Assembly (NCBI GenBank): GCA_019973155.2
Contig: BPQB01000115.1
Coordinates: forward strand, 1 to 64,000
Length of the DNA: 64,000 nucleotides
Direction of reading: 5' to 3'
DNA from: Phanerochaete sordida
Taxonomy: Eukaryota; Basidiomycota; Agaricomycetes; Polyporales; Phanerochaetaceae
The position numbers and the translations under genes are program-made. Positions within the stretch are counted from its first letter, which is position 1; each line of letters begins with the position of its first letter. Below, one piece after another: positions 1 through 10,147 of the stretch. Below the pieces are notes generated by a model. It was not told the origin of the DNA and did no database searches. It was given only the letters and a program-made list of their open reading frames with translations.

Positions 1-1
1 T

Positions 2-82
2 ATCCAGTCTGCAAACGCACTCAAGAGCACCGAAACAGCGGTAAGCAAGATCCGCCGGGATGCCGCGTCCGATTTATTCTGA
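2..82 (+). CDS. C-terminal tail of an upstream gene (partial)
   Basis: From the first bases one frame stays open for 26 codons and ends in TGA at 80-82. The peptide is charged and helix-like (AVSKIRRDAASDLF at its end), unlike the shadow frames beside it. The 5' part lies outside the window, so neither the reading frame nor the family can be confirmed. It could equally be non-coding flank of the next gene. Confidence 0.3.
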   Translation: MQSANALKSTETAVSKIRRDAASDLF

Positions 83-420
83 AATCTAGTCTACAGGGCT
101 CTCCAGACGGCTGTGGAAAGGCATCCATTATCATGTTTGCCTGCTATGTACAATTCCAATGAACACCTGCCCTCCTTTGCTTCCTCGCTGCCTCGCGACC
201 TATAGTTTCTGCTGCGTGATCTGGTCTCCGGGAGTACATGTACTGCATTTAGCGCCGAAATGGGCTCATACCATTTCGGCGTGTAGCGTCAGGGCTGGCA
301 GTACTCAGGTACGCGTTTGCACTCCTCCCACCGACAGGACCACGGCGCCGCTTCTGCATCCACCTGCACTCGACGAAAGGAAAGGCCAAGTAAGCAGACT
401 GCAGCGTCGTTGCGCCGTGC
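83..420. other. Intergenic, upstream of the Cas1p-like gene
   Basis: No supported gene. The open frames here are short and unconserved in appearance. The stretch probably holds the 3' flank of the truncated left-hand gene and the promoter and 5' UTR of the Cas1p-like gene. No clear TATA box is seen. Confidence 0.4.
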
Positions 421-3283
421 ATGGCCCCCAAGCGCTCCTTCACGCTCAATCCCTACTTGAGCCAATATGCAGCGGCTGCAGCTGTGGTCTTGTCCTTGGT
501 TATTGGTCTCTTGCGATATTCAATTCTAGGTTGGGCACCTCCCCTCGAATATGTTTCTTGATATTGACCGCGACGCACAGACCGTGTTGACCCACTGCAT
601 TGCCATGCGTTGTCGAGTAGAGGGCGCTGGTTAGACGAAGTCTACGGTAGCTGGCAACCGGACGGTGCGTCATGCAGAACACTTCTGCGCGCGACTACGG
701 CTAACATTCGTGCTTGCATAGGTTGTATGTTGCACACATATCAAGAGAAAGACATCAAGCCGTGTCTGAAGTCGAAGCGACTGGTCTTCATTGGAGACTC
801 TGTCACGCGACAGCTGTACTTTCAGATGGCACATGCCCTGGATTCTACTCTCCCTGCTGCGCCTGTGGACGACGATCGCAAGCATGCCGACCACGACTAT
901 ACGACATCCTACGACGTCAGGCTGTCGTTCTACTGGGACCCCTTCTTGAATACCTCCACCTCGCTCTCGTTCATACATTCATCTTCGCCTCCCGGCTCCT
1001 CCACTACCTTCATCGAGGAGCGGCCTGCGATGCTTGTCCTTGGCACTGGCTTATGGTATTTGCGTTATGCTGATACCTCCGGAGGCTTGCCGGCGTGGGA
1101 GGCTATGATGGAGAACGTCCTTGAGGTCTTGTCGTCCGGACAGGACAAGCCCGCCGACCTGGTGTTGGTATTGCCGGTCGAAGAGGTTGTTCCCTCGAAA
1201 CTTTCCCCTGATCGTGCATCCACTATGCACGCTTCTGACATCGACGCCATGAACTCCGATCTTACCCACCGCATCCGACCACCTACCCTGACGGACCCAT
1301 TCACCTTCACAGGCGGACCTACAGGAATGCTCCCCGTCTCCTTCCCCTCCGTGTTCAACCAGATGCTGGATCCTACTCAAACAGAGGACGGTCTTCACTT
1401 CTCAGCTAGCGTGGTAAAGACTCAGGCCAATATCCTACTCAACTTGCGGTGTAACGACGAGCTCCCGAAGGCACCGCCGTTCGACACAACGTGTTGTAGG
1501 AGCTACCCATGGCCATCTCTACTCCACCTACTTGTCCTTGCTGCTATCATCATTTGGGGGCCACTGTGTTGGTTCCTTGGTCGTCGGTATGGTGAGTAGT
1601 GTTTCCATTGGTCAAATTCTCACAGCTCACGCCCTAAATTGTAGGACCCAGGACGACAGACAGTCCTCTCGTGTCTAAAGAACAGCTTCCATGGCTTGTC
1701 ATCAGCGCATCTATCGCGCTGATCTATACCGCCGACCGCACTGGATACTGGCTGAAGGAGCACAAACAATTCAACCCCTGGACATTTGCCTTCCTCTGCA
1801 TCGTCAGTCTGGCCGTCGGTCTCCTTTCCTCGAAGCGTGCGGATAGCGACCAGGGGATCTTGAACAGAGACCAGACTGACGAGTGGAAAGGCTGGATGCA
1901 GAGTACGTCCTAATTTGTTCAATCTCGCACATAGATACTCATGGCTCGCAAGTCGCGATCCTCATATACCACTACCTTGGAGCATCCAAGATTTCCGGCA
2001 TCTACAACCCTATCAGGGTGCTGGTCGCTTCCTATCTATTTATGACCGGCTACGGGCACATGACATACTATGTCAAGAAAGCCGACTTTGGTGTTCTCCG
2101 TGTCGCCCAGGTTTGTTCAACATATCCTTCATACAATCGCTGTCCCTAACTTCTTGCTCAGATTCTTGTCCGCCTCAACCTCTTTACGCTGTTGCTGGCG
2201 TACACGATGAACACTGACTATATCTTCTACTACTTCTCTCCTCTGGTATCCTGGTGGTACCTGATCATCTACGGCACCATGTTCGCTGGCTCGCGCTTCA
2301 ACGAAAGCACACCTTTCCTCGTTATCAAGCTTCTCCTTTCGATGGTCCTCGTCACGGTAGCCATGAAGACCTCCTGGCTTTTGGAAGGCGCTTTTGCTTT
2401 CCTCGAACGTATCTGCGGCATCCATTGGTCGGCGCGCGAATGGGCATTCCGAGTGAACTTGGACATCTGGATCGTCTACGTTGGCATGTTCACCGCGCTG
2501 GCCGTCATCAAGTCCAGGGAGTACCGCCTCACAGACCACCCTCACTGGCCTTTGGTCATGAAGGTCGCCTCAGCCGTATCTGTCCTGGCCCTCGTCTGGT
2601 TCTTCGCCTTCGAGCTGTCCATGAACAAGTTTGACTATAACCTCTACCACCCACTCGTCTCCTGCATTCCAGTCCTTGCGTTCGTCGTACTTCGCAACTC
2701 CACGGAAGCACTCCGCTCCTCCTCTTCGCGCGCTTTCGCGTTCATTGGCAAGTGTTCGCTCGAGACCTTCATCATCCAGTACCACTTCTGGCTCGCGGGC
2801 GACACGAAGGGCATCCTCGTTGTCATCCGCGGGGCGCGCTGGCGTCCGCTCAACCTCGTGCTTACGACGCTCATATTCGTTTGCGTCTCGCACTACGTCG
2901 CCAACGCAACCGGCGAGCTCACGAAGTGGATATGCAGCGACAAACCCAAGGGTACGCTGCCGACGACCACAAACAACACCCGCCCCTCAGCCGCAGTACA
3001 AGAGGTCATCTTCCAGGCCCCCGAGGAGGCTCTCGAGCTCCCTGTGCGCAAAGACCAAGACGGGAACGTTCTCCCGCCAGAACCAGACACACCAGCACGC
3101 CCGACCCGTCGCTGGGTGGACCGGTTGGCAGAAGGGTCGTCGCCGCAGTCACCACGAGGGTTCCGGCTGTGGTATGGGGAGACGGAATGGACGCCTGGTG
3201 TCAAAAGCCGCATGCTCATCGGCCTTGGGGTGATGTGGTTGTTGAACATCCTGTGGACGTATCCAAAGCCAAATATTCCATGA
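421..3283 (+). CDS. CAS1: Cas1p-like polysaccharide/sialate O-acetyltransferase, 866 aa, six exons
   Basis: Exons 421-529, 581-664, 722-1591, 1645-1902, 1953-2109 and 2161-3283 join in frame with GT..AG introns of 50-57 nt. After an N-terminal membrane anchor (about residues 14-34) comes an SGNH/PC-esterase-like lumenal domain. It has the nucleophile motif FIGDS (Ser91) and the partner DGLH (Asp287, His290), so the catalytic set looks intact. From about residue 330 there are many hydrophobic segments with family signatures such as KGWMQ, ILIYHY and [15 protein letters not shown]. This is the layout of Cas1p/CASD1 proteins, which are Golgi multi-pass acetyltransferases. Cryptococcus CAS1 is needed for O-acetylation of capsular glucuronoxylomannan. 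A role in O-acetylation of cell-wall or secreted glycans is inferred. The start gives a short cytosolic tail before the first helix. Confidence 0.93.
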
Positions 3284-3616
3284 ATGCATATCATTAGTGT
3301 AACGAACTGTAATACAACGGTAGAGCTACTATAAGCTACGATAGATAATACCCTACAAACGAATGCACGAGGTTAGCTGACCTGGAAAGAGAGGACAGTT
3401 AGTGTTCTTGTCTGAAAGCTGTACACGACGCAGAAGATCATTTGGTTGAAGACATTTGTTTGCTCGTCACGGTGACTGAGCACTCGGGTAATAGGGAACA
3501 AATTTTGTAATCATTTCGAAGTGTGAGGTGAAGTGCTTACCGTGAGCACTCTCAACTACAGTACATGGCACTACAACAACTAAAGGCAAGAGAAAGACCT
3601 AGAGGAGAGTTGGTGG
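3284..3616. other. Intergenic, 3' flank between convergent genes
   Basis: No gene seen. The stretch lies between the stop of the Cas1p-like gene and the stop of the candidate microprotein on the other strand. It is more A/T-rich than the coding parts and is probably 3' UTR of both. Confidence 0.4.
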
Positions 3617-3772
3617 TCAGCGAAACGTGTTCATCGTCCACGAGACATATGCCGTCAGAATTAGCATGGTAAGGATCATCACAGCCCATCCTTGAGATGG
3701 GTCAGGACTTGACTCTAGAATAATTGTTCATCCCAGGACTGAGAAAGAAAGGTACTCACAAAGACGAGTCAT
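3617..3772 (-). CDS. Candidate 35-aa single-pass membrane microprotein, two exons
   Basis: On the minus strand an ATG at 3772 opens a 17-nt exon (3772-3756). A 48-nt GT..AG intron (3755-3708) joins it to 3707-3617, ending in TGA. The spliced product begins MTRLCDPDPSQGWAVM. It continues with about 17 hydrophobic residues (ILTMLILTAYVSW region) and ends NTFR, a typical small tail- or signal-anchored membrane protein. An AG just upstream (ccacag) suggests a further intron in the 5' UTR. No family is recognised. Size and topology recall tiny subunits of ER or mitochondrial complexes, but nothing proves that. The frame depends on the chosen splice sites, since other borders give early stops. Confidence 0.35.
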
Positions 3773-4118
3773 GGAGAGTTTGCGGGGATCTGTGGAACGT
3801 GGGTTAGTCTTGTGCGACGCGATGGACAGAGGACGCTCAGAAATTTGGGTATATGTTGATCGTTCATCAGCCCATGGGCTTCGAAGTAGCGATTCATTGT
3901 TTCTCGTCTCTGCGTCGCACGGCAACATGATCTACTCACCATGGGTTCGAAGAAAGAGAGGGACAACGAGATACGAAGAGGCGGACGGAGAAGAGCAGAC
4001 GCGCACTGAAAAAGACTTCGGGAGAGTCACGTGCACATAATTAGGGCAGGCGGCGCCAACAAGGCGCGGCCATCCGCTAATTGCACTCGACCGTGTTCAC
4101 GACCAGCGACGTACTGCA
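3773..4118. promoter_or_regulatory. Divergent promoter region with CACGTG E-box at 4028-4033
   Basis: This 346-bp stretch separates the candidate minus-strand microprotein from STS1 on the plus strand. It contains a perfect CACGTG palindrome at 4028-4033, about 90 bp before the STS1 start. CACGTG is the usual core for bHLH factors. Binding here is inferred. Confidence 0.4.
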
Positions 4119-5394
4119 ATGGCCCATGTATTGGCACAACCTCCCCACCAGGTCTCCTTTCCTCACAGACCGGTAAACCATGCCCCCTCCCCTCTTGGTT
4201 TTGGATTCGGGCTCTCTGCCCAGCCCGTGAATTCGTCATGGAATCATTCGCCCCTGCAACGTCCTGCCCTTGGTTTCCCTACGACCTCCTCGCCACACAT
4301 TCGTATCGCGAAGCGTCGTTACGAGCACGATGAGGATGATAGACAGTCTGCAGACGAGTCAATGGAACGAAGCCCAACACCGGAACGGCCGAAACGTGCT
4401 GCACCGAAACGCGCACGCACGACTCCTGCGTCCATTGCAGCCCTCAAGGACGCGAGAGGAGGCCAGCCAAGCTCGAACGCTGCCGATGGAAACGATGTTG
4501 ATGTTGGACTTCTGCTAGGTGCGGATGACATCGATTCTACGAAAGTGCAGCCACTGACGCCTTTCACTTGCAGCGAGCCTACCACGCGAAACTCTGCTCC
4601 CCGTCTTGACGTCCTTAATTACAGCCCACCCATCCCTTAAAGCATCTGTTCTCTCCCTTATACCCCGACCAACTCTCGAAACGGCGATTCAAGCCATAGA
4701 AAAGTCCGCACGCAAGCTCCTCGACGCCTTCCCCTACTCTAACGCCACGTTCGGTGTACCCGGACCACCCTTTAACGGCGGTATGGGTGGCTTTGGCGGT
4801 GGTCGAAGTCCAGCGTTTGGCGGAATTGGGGTGGCGCGCCCTGCACCCTTCGGCCAGACTTCAGATAGCTCTCAGTCGTCGGGCATGCGCGAAGAGTACA
4901 TCCTCTCCCGACTTCGCCCACACGTGCAAGACTTCGTATCCGCCTGCTTTTCTTATCTCCCATACTTTTCGTACTCCGAATCGACCTCACTTGCAGAGCC
5001 CGGCACTGCACATCCGGCCCCACACGTGCAGTCGCATGCGTCAGCGTTGCAGTCACAGCACAAAGACAAGTCGCACCCTTCGGAGACCTTCCTTCTCTTG
5101 CAGGCGTTGACGAGCCATATTATTCTGCAACCGCCACTGACACAATCCGCGCTGCTGCCTCAGCTGCTTCCGCGGCTGCTCTCGGAGTGGAAGGCTTGGG
5201 TGGATCGCGTCGACCACGTCGTCAATCGAGAGGGCGGCATGTTCGGGCACGAAACGGTACGGAGCTGGGAGCGGGGCTTGGATGACCTTGCGCAGGCAAA
5301 GGGGAACGGCCTCGAGGCTATGCGGGAGGTGCGAGATCAGTGGGTGTCGAGAGTAGGATGGCTAGTGGGGCGGCAGCAGATGGAGGAGCACTGA
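4119..5394 (+). CDS. STS1: STS1/Cut8-like tethering factor for nuclear proteasomes, 406 aa
   Basis: Two exons (4119-4518, 4574-5394) are split by a 55-nt intron. The N-terminal 130 residues are polar and disordered, with a basic stretch (PKRAAPKRARTTPAS) that could be a nuclear localisation signal. The intron join gives a helical block reading LASLPRETLLPVLTSLITAH. It is followed by PSLKASVLSLIPRPTLETA and a segment on KSARKLLDAFPYS, the signature of the Cut8/STS1 six-helix domain. Cut8 anchors 26S proteasomes at the nuclear envelope in fission yeast, and Sts1 acts with importin in budding yeast. A Gly/Phe-rich insert (about residues 200-230) interrupts the helical part. Assignment rests on motif recall rather than alignment. 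Confidence 0.85.
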
Positions 5395-5713
5395 ATCGCC
5401 CGTGGGCGACTCGTTGGGAACGTTTCTTTGCACATCACTCATTTCTGACTCACATATATTCACTCGGCCGTGTCATCATGTATAATTTGTTTGCCAACTT
5501 GCATAGTCCCTGAACACTTGTAGCAGGACCTGAATACATCGCTTTCCTATTTCTGCGGAGGAGTGCTGGGCTGGTAGACGCCGTGTGCACGTGGCAGGGT
5601 TCCGATCAAGGGTGTTTCTTGCGCGAGTGACCAGCTCAGCCTCACCGAAGTCACCTACGGCCAAAAATTGCGGTGTCTCGAGCGTCCCTGGCCGACTACT
5701 GGAATGTCCATGC
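5395..5713. other. Intergenic/promoter of the mitochondrial PPR-like gene
   Basis: No gene supported. A CACGTG palindrome lies at 5588-5593, about 120 bp before the chosen start of the next gene. An in-frame upstream ATG at 5585 would lengthen that protein by 43 residues. The extension looks less like a targeting peptide than the sequence after the ATG at 5714. Confidence 0.4.
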
Positions 5714-7948
5714 ATGCTCCATCATGCATCTCGTCGCGCGGATATAACCTCCACCCCTCTGCTTTCCATCCTCCAAGCTGCTGCAGGTCGCGCCTGGGTG
5801 CGGACGAGACCGGCACGTTCCTTCCACCGCGCCATCCCCAGGTCCACCGTCGCCCTCGCTCAAGCAGAACGCAAGGCTGGTGAGAGCTCCACCGGGGTCG
5901 TTGCACACTGGGCATTCAACTTGCGGTGAGTGCCACGACAGCTTGCCGCCGGCCAATTTGTTCATTTTGCTGTAAGCCCTTTCGAAGCCGCCCGTGTCGA
6001 GCGAGCTCCTCCTTCCGCGGACTCGAGCCTCTACGAGCACTTTGAGCAGCGGAACTGGCTGGAGAGCGGTGCGACCGTCCTGGATCACGCACCCGCCGAC
6101 GCGCACTCCGCAGAATCCGCGCCCATTTCTGACCTCGAGCCCGAGGACGTCCCACTCGTGTCCGCCGTCCCCGAAGTCGAAGAGTACACCACCCCTCCTG
6201 CGCCTGTCGTCCCAGAACCCGCTGCTGCTGTTCTAGACGACCCACCGGCGACTGCTGTTCCTGCGGCCCGTCATGACGTCCTGGATGAAGCGCTTCCAGA
6301 GTACGAAGACGATCCGCCGTGGGACGGCCCTCGATGGGATGATGTCCTTCATGAGCTAGACGACACACCTACCATTGCCCTACCTTGCACCGATCCCACT
6401 ATCCGCGTCGCTAGGGCGCCGACATCTAGGAGCGGACTATACCAACACTTACTCTACCTTGCTTATCCACAGTCGACAGGCTCGACGCGTCCACTCGCCC
6501 TTCTACTACGATATCACGAAACCTACTCTGAGTTTCAGTCGACTGCAAGCTACAACTACCTAATGTCTCTCGCCATAGGCACTGGCGAGTTCGATACTGC
6601 CTGGAACCTGCTGAGCACGATGGTCGAGCGCGGGTTCGGTAATATGGAGACGCGGATGCTGCGGGCGCGGTTGCAGATACGACAAGGCCTGTGGGAGCAG
6701 ACGTGGGAGGAGGAAAACACGTCGGGACCCGTACCGCTGCCGATTTGGCTCGAGTTTCTCGGCGCGGCGCATTACAACATTCCGCCGATGCTGGACGCGA
6801 CAGCCGCGGAGGAGCGCAGCCGATTTCTGGCACAGCTGCGGACATTGCGAACGTCTCTACAAGCCGAGGACACCGAAGCTGCTCCGACCCCCGACGCCAG
6901 CCCTGAGCCTCCGCCAGACAGTATTCAAGCGGAAGCGGACGCGAGTAGCTCTCAGGCTGAACTTCCAGACGAGTCAGCGCAGGGCTTTGCCGATTTGAAC
7001 GCATCATACGGAGACTGGGGTTCTTCGCCTAACATGGCTCGCGTGGATGTTTCTTACCTGCACCCCGTCCTGGGTACCGTGGTGACACCAGGCTCGGAGG
7101 ACCCCGCTGTGAGTGAGGAGATGGCAGACGGCGGTGACCAGCTTTGGCAAAGGCGCAGTTACGCCGACGAGACGGAAGACGAGTGGCACCCTCCGGCGAA
7201 AGCGCAAGAAGCACCCGCGACGACAGCCGTGGCTGTTGACGAGGGCCGTTACGACACCCTGATGCGCAACCCTCCCGCTCTCACCCCAGAACAGTCGGCT
7301 AGCATGCCGCCACGGGTGACCCTGATGCTCGTGCGGTGCTTCGTTCGGATGAACAAGCCCCAGGCGGCGTTCGACGCGACGCAAGCGTACTTCAAGAACC
7401 TACCCCCGAAGCTTACGCCTGCGCTCCGGCGCGCGTGCATGAACATTGTGCACGCGCAGCTCGTGGTCGCCAAGGCGAGCATGTCTGCGCACCACCGCGC
7501 GCGCAAGACGCTCGCGCGGCTGCTGCGCCTGCACGCGGAGCTGCGCCCGGACGCGACGACGCTGCTGTACCTCGTGAACTCGCTGCGCGCGACGGCGCAG
7601 TGCGGCACGGCGGCGCTCGCCCTCGCGCAGGAGTTCCGCCGCCGGTTCGGCGCGGACGTCGTGGACGAGCGGGTGCGGTGGCGCCTCGCGTGGCTGGCCC
7701 TCAAGGAGCGGAATGTACGCCATGCGGAGCGCGTTTTTGCCGAGCACGACGCCGCCCGCGCGCGCCAGGACGAAGAGGTCCTCCTGCGGGAGACGCACCC
7801 GCAGCGCGGCCCCGGAGGGAAGATGACACGACCCTCGTTCTCCGAGATCCTCCCCGCGCGAGATCTGGAAGAGTACTGGATCCCGCTCCGCAATCGCCTC
7901 GAGCAACTGAGGGCTCGGAAGAAGGCGTCGAAGCAAAAGTCGCGGTAG
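5714..7948 (+). CDS. Predicted mitochondrial PPR-like repeat protein, 727 aa
   Basis: Exons 5714-5925 and 5977-7948 join across a 51-nt intron. The N-terminus starts MLHHASRRADITSTP and stays rich in Arg, Ser and Ala with almost no acidic residues for 45 positions, a convincing mitochondrial targeting peptide. An acidic, Pro-rich linker follows. Next comes a helical block around residues 200-270 with a pentatricopeptide-like segment (NYLMSLAIGTGEFDTAWNLL). A second helical block lies near the C-terminus, from about residue 480. Such proteins usually bind organelle RNA or ribosomes. No specific partner can be named. The last 550 bases use almost only G/C-ending codons, a sharper bias than the first half. 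An upstream ATG at 5585 is a weaker alternative start. Confidence 0.7.
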
Positions 7949-9330
7949 ATGACTGTTAATTTAGCAGGTTGGGTAATACAATGTAGACGTGATCTAGCCA
8001 GGACGGAACCACGAATAGAAGGAGCGACACTGTGCGGTGGAGATGCTCTCTGGCTGTGGCCTGGCTGTGCTTGTGGTACTATGTGGCACAAAATGGTGTG
8101 AAATAATGCGCAGGCACCCTGCACGTGTCGGGGCTAGGTCGCCAGGCGCATCAGGGCAAAACGTGGATTAGATTATGTCGCACGGGTCGGACTACGCAGG
8201 TGGCGGAGGTTTCCCGTGTCTAGGGTCTAATCGCAAATGCTATGGGCCGGTGCGTCATATAACTGCGTATGAGCGGCGACTGACGAGGGCTCTCGAGTAG
8301 GAGTCCGAGGACGCCCAGCGCAGAGGCAGAGGTGACGTAGTAGCAGGCCTGGACTCGAGGAGCGTACAGTATGTGGCGTTGCATTCAGCTTGGCAAGGCT
8401 GAGTGCGGCGGGGGCGATGACTGCGACGCGGCGTTCGCGGGGAGCAAACCGCTCCATGACGACTGTCACAGCGAACTTGGTTGCTATCTGGCGCCGCATT
8501 CTGCCAGATCCGTGAGATCTCCATGCATCTCGCGCTCTGTGATCCAGATCTTACGCTTAAATCTCCGTTCCCTGACTTGCATTGCCCACCACGCCTATTG
8601 TGCCTCTCCTGAGGGGCTCGCGGCGGCATATATAAGCACTCAAGGCAACGAGAGAGCGCGTCTCATGTTGCACGACGGCCTTTGACCCTCGCTGGCGCAA
8701 AGCCCGAGGTCGTACCGTCAGACTCCGAGCGACATAAAATGGCGAGTACGTAGCCAGTCTCCATAGGCCGCGCGGATCGGACTGCTACTCACCCTGCAGA
8801 TTTACCAGATTTATTGCTCTTCGACGCGCGTCGTGCAGCTCACTCGCCCCACTGACGGCACACCCCGCCCCGAACCTCCTTCGCTGCACTGTCGCGCTTC
8901 TTCGCTCAGCCTTCGCTCTCCCGTGCGCCCTCGCTAAATCACGAAGCGAAGGCAACTTACAAATTAGCAGCCCTAGATCTTGCGGCTGTTCCGCGGGATT
9001 CTGTAATGGCAGCGTCCGACTGTGCCGCCTTCCGTACGGGTCGACCGTCAACTAACTCCACCCGACTAGTACCCTGTTGTCTATCGTGGAACTATGTCAC
9101 ATAACCTCACCCGTTCTGGGCCCTCGGCTAGCAGCCAGCCACTCGACAGCCAGCTAACTGTGGCGGAAATACCCCGCTACACTGGTCGCTGTTGGACTTA
9201 CTTGGGAATGCTCGCGCCACTGTGGCGGACATCGGCATGCTGTCGTAAAGCGATGAAAAACGTTTATATATCGCTGGTGGGCCTCGACCAGTTCGGAACA
9301 GCTGCTGCGCACCCTCAGCAAGGCCTAGAG
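7949..9330. other. Intergenic, 1.4 kb, with TATA-like site and possible cryptic transcript
   Basis: No convincing protein gene. A TATATAAG lies at 8629-8636. About 105 bp downstream an ATG (8738) is followed at once by a good 54-nt GTACGT..CAG intron. The spliced frame closes after 20 codons, so this may be a non-coding or 5' leader transcript rather than a gene. A CACGTG occurs at 8122-8127. Confidence 0.35.
9265..9270 (+). promoter_or_regulatory. TATA-like box of the exonuclease-like gene
   Basis: TATATA stands about 60 bp before the ATG at 9331 in an A/T-rich patch. Spacing fits a fungal core promoter with a short 5' leader. Confidence 0.45.
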
Positions 9331-10147
9331 ATGAGCACATCCAAGTTCAGCGCGCCGCCTGCGCAAGATCAGATTCATGCCATCTCGTGTGCGGTGGTTG
9401 GGATCGGTGCCAGTGGCGATACTCATATGGTCGCGTGAGTACTTCATCACGCGCAGCATTTCATAACACTCACCTAGCCATTCCCCGCAGACGCGTTTCG
9501 ATCGTGGACTACAAGGGCAATGTCATATACGACCACTTTGTCCAGCCCACGAACGCCGTGGCGGACCACCGCACCAACACGACTGGCATCACGGCTGCAA
9601 ATTTGCGCCCTGAGCGTACGTCCCTCCCGTGACTTTGTTGTGCCTGTGCAGCCGGCCTGACGCCCCATTAGACGGCGCGCTTCCGTTTGCGACCGTCCAG
9701 CAGCAGGTCGCGGCCGTCATCCGCGGCAAGGTCATCGTCGGCCACAGCCTGTGGATGGATCTGTCCGGTGCGTCCGATTATTTTCGAGTGTCGCCACACG
9801 CTCACCTGCCCGCGCAGTGCTCGGCATCCCACATCCTGCTGTCAACACGCGCGACGTCGGGCTATATCAGCCCTTCCGCAACTCGCTGCAGATTACGCAG
9901 CTCGCAGGGCTCGCCACACTCACCTGGCGCCTCATGCGGCGGCGCATCCAGGACAACGGCCTCCTCTGCCCCGTGAGTCTCCCCTACGCCGCGTCTGCGT
10001 CCAGTCCTGATGTGATCGCAGCTCGAAAACGCGCGCGCAGCGCTCGACCTGTACCGCTCCCATGCGAGCGAATGGGAGAAGGCCGTCTCCGACGGGCACT
10101 GGCCCGCGCATCTCCCGCCGAGCACGTTCTCGCGCTGCTACCTCTGA
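9331..10147 (+). CDS. REX4/ISG20-like DEDDh exonuclease fold lacking catalytic residues, 201 aa
   Basis: Five exons (9331-9434, 9491-9615, 9672-9767, 9818-9972, 10022-10147) join in frame through introns of 49-56 nt. The product follows the REX4/ISG20 exonuclease fold closely: ARVSIVDYKGNVIYDHFVQP, then HRTNTTGIT, GKVIVGHSLWMDL, and a final LENARAALDLY helix. The catalytic set is broken. The first motif, normally DCEMVG, reads SCAVVG. The terminal HxxxxxD motif has Leu for His and Asn for Asp. Only the middle Asp (WMDL) remains. With all exons open and splice sites intact this looks like a pseudo-enzyme under selection, not a decayed gene. A structural or regulatory RNA-related role is inferred. 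An in-frame upstream ATG at 9094 seems unlikely because a TATA-like site lies between the two. Confidence 0.8.

Noticed and set aside
8738..8890. Spliced mini-ORF after a TATATAAG
   Set aside because: The intron looks good but the spliced frame ends after 20 codons; more likely a non-coding leader than a protein gene.
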